Made by a program: the position numbers and the translations under genes
The notes under the pieces: generated by a model
What the model was told of the DNA's origin: nothing
The model's database searches: none
What the model saw: the letters and a program-made list of their open reading frames with translations, nothing else
Source: Actinomycetes bacterium
GTDB taxonomy: Bacteria; Actinomycetota; Actinomycetes; S36-B12; UBA5976
Direction of reading: 5' to 3'
DNA length: 5,950 nt
NCBI GenBank assembly: GCA_021784375.1
Contig: JAJXSV010000147.1
Coordinates: 1 to 5,950 of the forward strand
Shown here: piece after piece, positions 1-5,950 of the stretch
Numbering within the stretch: position 1 is the stretch's first letter
Layout of the letters: each line of letters opens with the position of its first letter

Positions 1-1
1 C

Positions 2-230
<229 letters not shown>

Positions 231-232
<2 letters not shown>

Positions 233-236
233 GGGA
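231..236 (+). promoter_or_regulatory. Ribosome binding site of glnD, overlapping the glnB stop
   Basis: AGGGGA lies 4 bases before the glnD ATG at 241 and shares its first two bases with the TAG stop of the PII gene. The overlap of stop codon and Shine-Dalgarno suggests that ribosomes finishing the PII gene re-initiate on glnD. It supports the ATG at 241 as the start. Confidence 0.6.
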
Positions 237-240
237 TCCC

Positions 241-2565
241 ATGGGCACCGCCGCCGAGCTGCTGAAGGCACGATCGCTCATCCCGGTCGGGATGCCATCG
301 CGCACGCGCACCGACGCGCTCGTGAAGGCGACGGACTCCTGGGTCTCGCAACTGGCCGCGGACGCCGGCCTGGCCGCCATCGGCGGCACCCTGATCGCCG
401 TCGGCGGCTACGGTCGCGGCGAACTCGCGCCCTACAGCGACCTCGACCTGCTGCTCGTCCATCCCAACTCCGCCTCTGCGGCGGATGTCGCCCGCGTCGC
501 CGACGCCATCTGGTACCCGATCTGGGATGCCGGCGTGGCGCTGGACCACAGCGTGCGCACCATGGCAGAGACCCGTCGCCTGGCGTCCGGCGAGTTGAAG
601 GTGACGCTCGGCATCCTCGATGCGCGCTACGTCGCGGGTGATGCCGCGCTGGCCGACTCGGTGCGCACGAGCGTGCTCGGTGACTGGCGTGGCCTCGCCC
701 AGAACCGGCTGCCGGAACTGCACGAGGAGGTGCTGGCACGCATCGCCCGCGAACACGAACTCCCGCACCTGCTCGAACCCGACCTCAAGGACTCCTACGG
801 GGGGCTTCGTGACGCGGCGATCCTGCGTGCCATTGCCGCCAGCTGGGTCACCGACTACTCGCATGCCGAGGTCGATGCCGCCGCGCAACGACTCATGGAC
901 GTGCGCGATGCCCTCCACCAGGTGACCGGTCGCGCCACCGCCAAGCTCGCCATGCAGGAGCAGTCCCGGGTTGCCGAGCTGCTGCAGGTGCGCAGTGACG
1001 ACCTGCTCCTGCGCGAGGTCATCGACGCGGGCCGTGCCATCGCCTACGCATCGGATGTGACGTGGCAGCGCGTCACCCGTCTCACCCGCAAGAAGTCGGT
1101 GATGCAGCGCCTCCGAGCGCAGCCCGAGGAGCGCTTCCCGCTGGCGGATGGCGTGGTCGCGCAGAACGGTGAGGCCTTCCTGGCGCGCGAGGCGCGCCTT
1201 GACCGTGACCCGCTGCTCCTGCTGCGCACCGCGGCCGCTTCGGCGCAGGCCGGCATGCTCATCGCTCCCGAGACGGTCGCACGGTTCGCCATGTCCCCGC
1301 TGGAGATCCCGCAACCATGGCCGCGCGCCGCGCGTGACGCCCTCATCTCCTTCCTCGGTGCCGGTGCGGGTGCCGTGGCCGTCTGGGAGGCGCTCGACAA
1401 CGCGGGCTGCTTCACCCGACTGCTTCCCCACTGGGAATCGGTACGTTCGCTGCCGCAGCGCAACGCGCTGCACACGTACACCGTCGATCGGCATCAGGTG
1501 CAGGCGGCCGCCAATGCCGCCGCATTCATGCGTGACGTGACCCGCCCGGACCTGCTCGTCGTGGCAGCGCTGTTCCACGACATCGGCAAGGGCCGGGGCC
1601 CGGACCACAGCTCCACCGGTGCAGCGCTCATGCAGGACATCGCCACCAGGCTCGGCTTCCCACCGGCGGATGTGGCAAGCCTGCGTGTGCTCGTGCAGCA
1701 CCACCTGCTGCTCTCCGAAGCCGCGACCCGCCGCGACCCCGAGGATCCCGCCACCATTCGTGCCGTGGTCGCCGCCGCCGGCTCACACGACATGCTCGAC
1801 CTGCTCCAGGCGCTCACGGAGGCCGATTCGTTGGCCACCGGGCCGGCGGCCTGGTCCGATTGGAAGGCGCGCCTGATCGCCGACCTCGTCCACCGTGCGC
1901 ACGCCGCGATGGAGGGGGTCACCGCGCCGGAGGCGCCGCCCTTGTGGGACGCCCATGCGCAGCTCGTGCGTGCGGAGGGCACCCGCATCGCGGTCGCAGC
2001 CGAGTCCGACGGCGTGCAGGTGGCGGTGGCAGCGCAGGACCGGGTCGGGCTCATCTCGACCGTGGCCGGCGTGCTCTCGCTGCAGCGCCTCGATGTCCGT
2101 TCTGCCCAGTTCGAGACACGCGACGGTCGCGCCCTGCAGTCCTGGATGACCGTGCCCACCTTCGGGGACCCACCCGCAGCGGAACTGATCGAGACGCAGA
2201 TCCGCCGTGCCATCGATGGCTCGGCGGCACTGGACGCGGCCATCTCCTCGTTGCGGGCCGTGCGCCCCAAGCGTCGAGGCTTCACTCCGCCGCCGCCCAA
2301 GGTGCGGTTGCTGGAGCACGCCAGCGACCGAGCAGACGTGCTCGAGGTGCGGGCGCATGATGCACCGGCGCTGCTCTGGCGGGTGACGCGAGCCTTGGCG
2401 GACATGGACTTCAACGTCCTCAACGCCCGTGTCGAGACCCTCGGTTCCGAGGTCATCGATGTCCTCTACCTCGTCGACGCGGACGGCAGCCGACTGCTGC
2501 CGCACCGACGCGAGGATGCCGTCGAAGCCGTCTCCACGGTGCTCCTGGCGGCGGACAACGGCTGA
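241..2565 (+). CDS. glnD: Bifunctional PII nucleotidyltransferase / nucleotidyl-removing enzyme GlnD
   Basis: A 774-residue cytoplasmic enzyme that attaches UMP (AMP in characterised Actinobacteria) to the PII T-loop tyrosine at low glutamine and removes it at high glutamine. Domains in order: nucleotidyltransferase with GGYGRGELAPYSDLDLLL at about 55-72, where S66, D67 and D69 form the metal-binding GS-D-x-D pattern; a helical region with DLKDSYGGLRD at 181-191, matching the family DLKxGxGGLRD signature; an HD hydrolase domain with H411/H418, the H446-D447 pair in LFHDIGKG, H456 and HH at 487-488; then two glutamine-sensing ACT domains at about 593-665 and 700-760, joined by a linker containing four prolines (683-686). 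All catalytic motifs look intact, so both activities are expected. It is shorter than the roughly 890-residue E. coli enzyme, as is usual in Actinobacteria. The gene is tightly linked to its substrate gene upstream. The start is supported by AGGGGA at 231-236. Whether the donor is ATP or UTP cannot be read from sequence. Confidence 0.96.
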   Translation: MGTAAELLKARSLIPVGMPSRTRTDALVKATDSWVSQLAADAGLAAIGGTLIAVGGYGRGELAPYSDLDLLLVHPNSASAADVARVADAIWYPIWDAGVALDHSVRTMAETRRLASGELKVTLGILDARYVAGDAALADSVRTSVLGDWRGLAQNRLPELHEEVLARIAREHELPHLLEPDLKDSYGGLRDAAILRAIAASWVTDYSHAEVDAAAQRLMDVRDALHQVTGRATAKLAMQEQSRVAELLQVRSDDLLLREVIDAGRAIAYASDVTWQRVTRLTRKKSVMQRLRAQPEERFPLADGVVAQNGEAFLAREARLDRDPLLLLRTAAASAQAGMLIAPETVARFAMSPLEIPQPWPRAARDALISFLGAGAGAVAVWEALDNAGCFTRLLPHWESVRSLPQRNALHTYTVDRHQVQAAANAAAFMRDVTRPDLLVVAALFHDIGKGRGPDHSSTGAALMQDIATRLGFPPADVASLRVLVQHHLLLSEAATRRDPEDPATIRAVVAAAGSHDMLDLLQALTEADSLATGPAAWSDWKARLIADLVHRAHAAMEGVTAPEAPPLWDAHAQLVRAEGTRIAVAAESDGVQVAVAAQDRVGLISTVAGVLSLQRLDVRSAQFETRDGRALQSWMTVPTFGDPPAAELIETQIRRAIDGSAALDAAISSLRAVRPKRRGFTPPPPKVRLLEHASDRADVLEVRAHDAPALLWRVTRALADMDFNVLNARVETLGSEVIDVLYLVDADGSRLLPHRREDAVEAVSTVLLAADNG

Positions 2566-2597
2566 TCGGGCCGTCCGGCGCCTCCGATAGTCTGGCG

Positions 2598-2615
2598 CCC
2601 CTCACTGCTTAGGGG
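2598..2615 (+). promoter_or_regulatory. Small hairpin covering the ffh ribosome binding site
   Basis: In the 56-base gap before ffh, CCCCT (2598-2602) can pair with AGGGG (2611-2615) across an 8-base loop. AGGGG is also the ffh Shine-Dalgarno, 6 bases before the ATG at 2622, so the stem would hide it. The Shine-Dalgarno call is firm and fixes the start. A regulatory role for the stem is inference, because five pairs is short and CCCC/GGGG matches are easy to find in high-GC DNA. A weak TAnnnT-type -10 candidate (TAGTCT, 2588-2593) lies just upstream without a convincing -35. Confidence 0.35.
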
Positions 2616-2621
2616 TTCACG

Positions 2622-4127
2622 ATGTTCGGTCAGTTGTCGGATCGCCTTGCCGACACGTTCAAGTCGCTTCGTGGCCATGGCAAGTTGGCCCAGGCCGACA
2701 TCGACCGCATGGTCCGCGAGATCCGCAGCGCACTACTCGAGGCGGATGTCGCGCTGCCCACGGTCAAGGTGTTCACGGACCGCATTCGTGAGCGGGCGGC
2801 GGAGACCGATCTCACCGGCCAACTGAATCCGGCGCAGACCATCGTCAAGATCGTGCACGAGGAGCTCGTCGAGGTCCTCGGCGGCGAGACCCGTCGTCTG
2901 ACCTTCGCCAAGCTGCCGCCGACCGTCATCATGCTGGTGGGCCTCCAGGGCGCTGGCAAGACCACCCTGGCGGGCAAGCTGGCGCGCCACCTGAAGTCAC
3001 AGGGCCACACGCCCCTGCTGGTGGCCGCGGACCTCCAGCGACCGAACGCCGTGGACCAGTTGAAGGTGGTCGGCGACCGTGTCGCCGTGCCCACCTTCGC
3101 TCCGCAGCCGGGCAACGGCGTCGGAGACCCCATCAAGGTCGCACGCGAGTCGATCGCCTTCGCCAAGCAGAAGCTGCATGACATCGTCATCGTCGACACC
3201 GCCGGTCGTCTCGCCATCGACGAGGACATGATGGCGCAGGCCCGCGGGATCCGTGATGCCGTGACGCCGGACGAGATCCTGTTCGTCGTCGACGCCATGA
3301 TCGGGCAGGACGCGGTGCGCACCGCGGCTGCCTTCGGCGAGGGAGTCGGCTTCGACGCCGTCGTCCTCACCAAGCTCGACGGCGATGCCCGCGGCGGCGC
3401 CGCGCTGTCCATCCGCGAGGCCACGGGCCGCCCCATCATGTTCGCGTCCACCGGCGAGCGCATGGAGGACTTCGAGCCCTTCCACCCGGACCGCATGGCG
3501 TCGCGCATCCTCGACATGGGGGACATGCTCACGCTCATCGAGCAGGCGGAGCGAGCCTTCGACGCCGAACAGCGTGACCGCTTCACCCGCAAGATGCACA
3601 GTGGCGACGACTTCACGCTCGAGGACTTCGTCGAGCAGTTGCAGGCGCTACGCAACATGGGGCCGATGTCGAAGATGCTCGGCATGCTGCCCGGAGCCGG
3701 CCAGATGAAGCAGCAGCTCGACAACCTCGACGAGCGGGAGCTCGATCGCACAGCAGCCATCGTGTACTCCATGACGCCGCAGGAGCGCCGCGATCCCAAA
3801 CTGCTCAACGGCTCACGGCGGGCTCGCATCGCTCGCGGCTCCGGCACCACCGTGACTGCCGTGAACTCGCTGGTCAACCGCTTCGAGCAGGCGCAGAAGA
3901 TGATGAAGCAGGCGGCCAAGGGCGGCAGCATCCCGGGCATGGGTCCGCTCCCCGGTCTGCCGAAGGCGCCCAAGCCGCCACAGCAGAAGAAGGCCAAATC
4001 GCGGTCGGGGAATCCGGCCAAGCGCGCGGTCGAGGAGGCCGGCGGCTTCTATGTGGACGCGAGCACGGCGGCCAAGCCGTTCACTGCCGACGACCTGCCG
4101 AGCGGCCTCAAGAAGTTCCTCAAGTAG
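2622..4127 (+). CDS. ffh: Signal recognition particle GTPase Ffh (SRP54)
   Basis: A 501-residue GTPase that, with the SRP RNA, binds hydrophobic signal sequences emerging from the ribosome and hands the complex to the receptor FtsY at the membrane. Residues 1-85 are the helical N domain. The G domain follows, with P-loop GLQGAGKT at 107-114, AADLQRPNAVDQL at 135-147, DTAGR at 192-196 and guanine-specificity TKLDG at 250-254, followed by the DARGGAAL insert region. The M domain spans about 320-430 and contains the methionine-rich finger loop MGPMSKMLGMLPG (346-358) and the RNA-binding stretch GSRRARIARGSGTTV (397-411). A tail of about 70 residues, rich in Gly, Pro, Lys and Ala, ends in a short amphipathic segment (DLPSGLKKFLK). 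Total length exceeds the 453-residue E. coli protein (from memory) because of this tail, which is common in actinobacterial homologues. The ATG start has AGGGG 6 bases upstream. All GTPase motifs are complete. Only its adjacency to glnD links it to nitrogen control. Confidence 0.97.
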   Translation: MFGQLSDRLADTFKSLRGHGKLAQADIDRMVREIRSALLEADVALPTVKVFTDRIRERAAETDLTGQLNPAQTIVKIVHEELVEVLGGETRRLTFAKLPPTVIMLVGLQGAGKTTLAGKLARHLKSQGHTPLLVAADLQRPNAVDQLKVVGDRVAVPTFAPQPGNGVGDPIKVARESIAFAKQKLHDIVIVDTAGRLAIDEDMMAQARGIRDAVTPDEILFVVDAMIGQDAVRTAAAFGEGVGFDAVVLTKLDGDARGGAALSIREATGRPIMFASTGERMEDFEPFHPDRMASRILDMGDMLTLIEQAERAFDAEQRDRFTRKMHSGDDFTLEDFVEQLQALRNMGPMSKMLGMLPGAGQMKQQLDNLDERELDRTAAIVYSMTPQERRDPKLLNGSRRARIARGSGTTVTAVNSLVNRFEQAQKMMKQAAKGGSIPGMGPLPGLPKAPKPPQQKKAKSRSGNPAKRAVEEAGGFYVDASTAAKPFTADDLPSGLKKFLK

Positions 4128-4142
4128 CGATTCGCACCCCGG

Positions 4143-4182
4143 CCGAGGACCACGTTGCGGCGCAGCCGATCGCGGTCCTCGG
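4143..4182. terminator. Inverted repeat between convergent genes, likely bidirectional terminator
   Basis: CCGAGGACC (4143-4151) and GGTCCTCGG (4174-4182) form a perfect 9-bp stem with a 22-base loop that can fold further (CGG 4158-4160 with CCG 4166-4168). It sits 15 bases after the ffh stop and 9 bases from the stop of the minus-strand lipoprotein gene, so it could stop transcripts from both sides. No strong U-run follows on either strand, which is common for terminator-like hairpins in high-GC Gram-positives but leaves Rho-independent function unproven. Confidence 0.6.
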
Positions 4183-4191
4183 AACGTTCGT

Positions 4192-4845
4192 TCAGGCGCT
4201 GGGCCCGGGGTTCGGGGACAGCGCGGTCGCCGTGTCCGGCCGTCCGAATCCGCCCCCGCTTGGGAGCAGCACCTTGCAGGTGTCGTAGGCAGCCTTGGTC
4301 TTGGGGTTCGTGAGGTCGAGGCCGAGGAAGCCGCGACGCGCTCCGGAAGGCGCCTGCGCCGACCCTGCGGTGGCGGTGTCGTTGACGGGCAGGGCGATGG
4401 TGACGCCGTGGTCCCTCATGCACGTCTGGAAGGCCGCGAACTGCGGCGTGCTCATCAGGCGGCGTCCCCCGCTGCCGAAGCCGCCCTGGGGCAGGAGCGA
4501 GCGGCAGGCGCTGAACGCCGCCTGCGTCTTGGCATCCACGGATGGACGCGCCGAAGGCGCCGCGCCGCCTGCCCCGCCCTGCTGGTTGCGCCGGAAACCG
4601 AAGGCGCCCTGGACGCCTGTCACCCCATGCTGCTTCAGGCAGGCTTGGAACTTCGAGAAGGCTGCGCTGTTGGGGCGCTGCGGGTTGGCGGCCGATCCAC
4701 CAGTGGGGCCGACCGTTGCCCCGCCGCCGCCCACTGACGGATTGGTGGGCGTGGTGGTGGCGGCAGCGCCGCCGGAACTGCCGCAGCCGGCCAACAGCAA
4801 CGCTGCTGCCCCGAGTCCGACGCTGACGAGTTGGGATCGCTTCAC
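4192..4845 (-). CDS. Lipoprotein with an internally duplicated two-cysteine unit
   Basis: A 217-residue predicted lipoprotein of unknown function, anchored outside the cytoplasmic membrane. The N-terminus has a basic MKRS, a hydrophobic stretch and the lipobox LAGC, with lipidated Cys21. A Ser/Gly/Ala/Thr-rich linker follows to about residue 58. The rest is two copies of one unit. The first half-motif is FSKFQACLKQHGV (63-75) versus FAAFQTCMRDHGV (136-148). The second is KTQAAFSACRSLLPQGG (106-122) versus KTKAAYDTCKVLLPSGG (182-198). Each unit has two cysteines (69/114 and 142/190) at similar spacing (45 and 48), so one disulfide per unit is plausible. The C-xx-x-HGV pattern resembles the CMRxHGVPNFPDP-type motif of actinobacterial secreted proteins near ABC transporters, but the PNFPDP part is absent. 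The start is GTG at 4845-4843, overlapping the upstream TGA as GTGA, with GGAG (4854-4851) 5 bases before it. It is the last gene of the minus-strand operon, probably translationally coupled to the gene before it. Confidence 0.85.
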   Translation of the reverse strand: MKRSQLVSVGLGAAALLLAGCGSSGGAAATTTPTNPSVGGGGATVGPTGGSAANPQRPNSAAFSKFQACLKQHGVTGVQGAFGFRRNQQGGAGGAAPSARPSVDAKTQAAFSACRSLLPQGGFGSGGRRLMSTPQFAAFQTCMRDHGVTIALPVNDTATAGSAQAPSGARRGFLGLDLTNPKTKAAYDTCKVLLPSGGGFGRPDTATALSPNPGPSA

Positions 4846-5402
4846 TTGTGCTCCACGGTGATGGTTGCGGCCGCGACGGTGCCGTCACTGCCGGTGGTGC
4901 CGTTGACGCTGACCTGGGCGCCGATCTTGACCGACGCGATGGTGCTCGCCGCCTGGATGGTGGTGCGCGCATCGGTGGACACCACGGTGGTGGTGCCGTC
5001 CGTCGCCCGCACGTACACCTTGTGGTTTGGTGCATCCACCAGCACGACGGAGCCCGTCACGGCAGGCGTCGCAGTCGTGGTCGCGCCGCCCAGACCGGCA
5101 GTGGCCGTGTCGAAGCTGGCACCGAAACCGCCGAAACCGCCAGCCGCGAACTGGGAGCGCAGGCGCGAGAACTGCGAGGTGATGGCTGAGGACGCCGCGG
5201 CGGTGCCGTTGCGCTGCTGGTACCAGATGCCCGCCGAGGCGCCGATGGCGAATACCAGGAGTACACCGAGCACGACGGTGAACCTGTTCGACCAGCGATA
5301 GGCGCCGCGATGCAGCATGTCCGCGAGGTCGTCGTCCGCCGCTCCCGCCCACTCGAAGGGGTCGGTTGGATTCGCATTGGTGTCGGTGGGCGTATCACTC
5401 AT
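4842..5402 (-). CDS. Small single-pass membrane protein with a DUF5666-like extracytoplasmic domain
   Basis: A 186-residue protein of unknown function. Residues 1-40 are acidic and probably cytoplasmic. Residues 41-60 (FTVVLGVLLVFAIGASAGIW) form one membrane helix. A Gly/Ala/Phe/Ser-rich spacer runs from about 62 to 113. Residues 115-183 are beta-rich, following the order TGSVVLVD, KVYVRATDG, TTVVSTDARTTI, VKIGAQVSVNG and DGTVAAATITV. That order fits the small DUF5666-type pattern (G-x-V ... dG ... T-x-I ... G-x-V-x-V-x-G ... A-x-x-I); the assignment is from pattern memory, not a search. The ATG at 5402-5400 overlaps the end of the permease gene by 8 bases (ATGAGTGA), with GAGG 9 bases upstream. 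The frame stays open to 5675, but that extension only shadows the permease and has no sensible protein features. Position suggests an adaptor or accessory part of the ABC system, where a MacA/HlyD-type partner might be expected. It is too short for a full MacA and shows no hairpin or lipoyl domain. Confidence 0.82.
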   Translation of the reverse strand: MSDTPTDTNANPTDPFEWAGAADDDLADMLHRGAYRWSNRFTVVLGVLLVFAIGASAGIWYQQRNGTAAASSAITSQFSRLRSQFAAGGFGGFGASFDTATAGLGGATTTATPAVTGSVVLVDAPNHKVYVRATDGTTTVVSTDARTTIQAASTIASVKIGAQVSVNGTTGSDGTVAAATITVEHK

Positions 5403-5950
5403 AGCGCAGTGCCTCAATCGGTCGAAGTGATGCGGCGCGGCTGGCCGGGTAGCCGCCGAAGAAGAGTCCGATGAGCACGCACACGCCGAAGGCGAGCGCG
5501 ACCGAACCCGGCACGATGACCGGTGTGACTCCCATGATCGTGAACTTGCTGCCGATGATGCCCGCGGCCACGCCCAGCAGTCCGCCGAGCACGGACAGCA
5601 CGACCGACTCGACGAGGAACTGGCCCAGGATCGCGCCCTTGGGGGCTCCGATGGCCTTGCGGATGCCGATCTCACGGGTCCGTTCAGTCACCGTCACGAG
5701 CATGATGTTGGTGATGCCGATCCCACCGACGAGCAGCGAGATCGCCGCTACGGCTGCGAGCAGGGTGGTGTAGATCTCGGTGGTCGCCGTATCATTAAAA
5801 AACAGGGTGGTCTGGTTGAGGATATGGTAGTCGCGGTTGTTCGTGTTGGTGATCCTGTGCCTGGAGTCGAGGATCGCGTAGATCTCATCCTGCGCCGGCG
5901 TGGTGGCGGTTGCGCTGTTCGCCTCCACCGTGATCTGGCGAAGGCTGCCG
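5395..5950 (-). CDS. MacB/FtsX-type ABC transporter permease, 3' portion (5' end outside window)
   Basis: The C-terminal 184 residues of a permease of the MacB family, which couples ATP hydrolysis to extracytoplasmic movements for drug, peptide or lipoprotein export or for envelope signalling. The visible start (GSLRQITVEANSA...) is the end of the large extracytoplasmic domain, including the typical LDSRHRI segment. Three membrane helices follow: one at LLAAVAAISLLVGGIGITNI, one at QFLVESVVLSVLGGLLGVAA and one at SVALAFGVCVLIGLFFGG. Between the first two lies the family hallmark VTERTREIGIRKAIGAPKGAIL, and the end, YPASRAASLRPIEALRYE, is also typical. A GTG at 5928 is internal, since homology continues upstream to the window edge. 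Codons for the stretch LFFNDTATTEIY coincide with an Illumina P5 adapter sequence, so these residues should not be trusted. Frame and spacing still fit the family, so the gene itself is probably real and intact. The ATPase is presumably encoded upstream, outside the window. Confidence 0.93.
   Translation of the reverse strand, partial: GSLRQITVEANSATATTPAQDEIYAILDSRHRITNTNNRDYHILNQTTLFFNDTATTEIYTTLLAAVAAISLLVGGIGITNIMLVTVTERTREIGIRKAIGAPKGAILGQFLVESVVLSVLGGLLGVAAGIIGSKFTIMGVTPVIVPGSVALAFGVCVLIGLFFGGYPASRAASLRPIEALRYE
5761..5769. repeat. Direct repeat, left copy, flanking the adapter stretch
   Basis: CAGGGTGGT occurs here and again at 5803-5811, 42 bases apart. The two copies bracket the adapter and A6 run, and the last two bases of this copy are the first two of the adapter match. 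On the coding strand both read ACCACCCTG (Thr-Thr-Leu). The repeat may mark where an assembler joined adapter-bearing reads to true sequence. Confidence 0.6.
5768..5802 (-). other. Embedded Illumina P5 adapter plus homopolymer (assembly artefact)
   Basis: Read on the minus strand, 5796-5768 is identical over all 29 bases to the Illumina P5 flow-cell oligonucleotide (it begins AATGATACGGCGACCACC and ends with GATCTACAC). On the plus strand it is followed directly by AAAAAA (5797-5802), which is how a read looks when it runs through the adapter and off the fragment end. The translation FFNDTATTEIY is a recognisable adapter-derived peptide. The A6 run and the TTT TTT AAT codons are out of character for this GC-rich gene. 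The sequence on both sides is normal permease coding sequence. Confidence 0.93.
5803..5811. repeat. Direct repeat, right copy, flanking the adapter stretch
   Basis: Second copy of CAGGGTGGT, starting immediately after the A6 run. See the left copy at 5761-5769 for the possible origin. Confidence 0.6.

Noticed and set aside
2588..2593. TAGTCT as a definite ffh promoter -10 element
   Set aside because: It fits TAnnnT only loosely and there is no recognisable -35 at 16-19 bases upstream, so it is not listed as a feature.
2630..4021. Long minus-strand open frame (463 codons) opposite ffh
   Set aside because: It mirrors the ffh codons and is Ser/Arg-rich without motifs; ffh on the plus strand has every family motif.
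4182..4189. GAACGTTC palindrome near the terminator as an operator site
   Set aside because: Eight bases only, no promoter beside it, and it lies between two convergent stop codons where an operator has no obvious job.
4049..5035. Minus-strand 328-codon open frame across the ffh end, terminator and lipoprotein
   Set aside because: It runs in a different frame over the lipoprotein gene, whose lipobox and duplicated motifs are clearly coding, and its translation is low-complexity Arg/Pro/Ala.
5403..5675. N-terminal extension of the DUF5666-like protein
   Set aside because: The frame is open, but the extension is Ser/Arg/Ala-rich and lies entirely inside the permease gene. The ATG at 5402 overlapping the permease stop is the natural start.
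5768..5802. A novel insertion or A/T-rich regulatory element inside the permease
   Set aside because: The stretch is explained completely by adapter sequence plus homopolymer, so a biological element is not needed.

Overview
The window looks like a piece of a high-GC actinobacterial chromosome or metagenome-assembled contig. GC content is high throughout, GTG is used as a start codon, and the gene order PII protein, PII-modifying enzyme (glnD), then signal recognition particle GTPase (ffh) matches the amt-glnB/K-glnD-ffh arrangement known from Actinobacteria. No species can be named from the sequence alone.

Left part, plus strand (1-4127). The 3' two thirds of a PII nitrogen-signalling protein runs in from the left edge. 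After 8 bases comes a complete glnD, whose product adds and removes a nucleotide on the PII T-loop tyrosine in response to glutamine. After another 56 bases comes a complete ffh, the SRP54 GTPase of co-translational membrane targeting. Sensor and modifying enzyme form one functional pair. ffh is probably only a positional neighbour, although its product serves membrane proteins such as an ammonium transporter. The short glnD-ffh gap holds a small hairpin that would cover the ffh ribosome binding site.

Middle (4128-4191). The plus-strand and minus-strand genes converge here. The gap holds a perfect 9-bp inverted repeat, probably a shared two-way terminator.

Right part, minus strand (4192-5950). 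Three overlapping genes read leftward: the 3' part of a MacB/FtsX-type ABC permease, a small single-pass membrane protein with a C-terminal beta-rich domain resembling DUF5666, and a lipoprotein with an internally duplicated two-cysteine unit. The overlaps (8 and 4 bases) indicate a translationally coupled operon for an export or envelope-stress ABC system. The two small genes look like its accessory extracytoplasmic parts.

The strangest signal is inside the permease gene. Positions 5768-5796 are, base for base, the reverse complement of the 29-nt Illumina P5 flow-cell adapter, followed by six A residues. The local coding sequence (protein LFFNDTATTEIY) is therefore very probably a sequencing or assembly artefact that happens to keep the reading frame. 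I see no clear previously undescribed system. The uncharacterised pair of small envelope proteins beside the permease is the most biologically open part.
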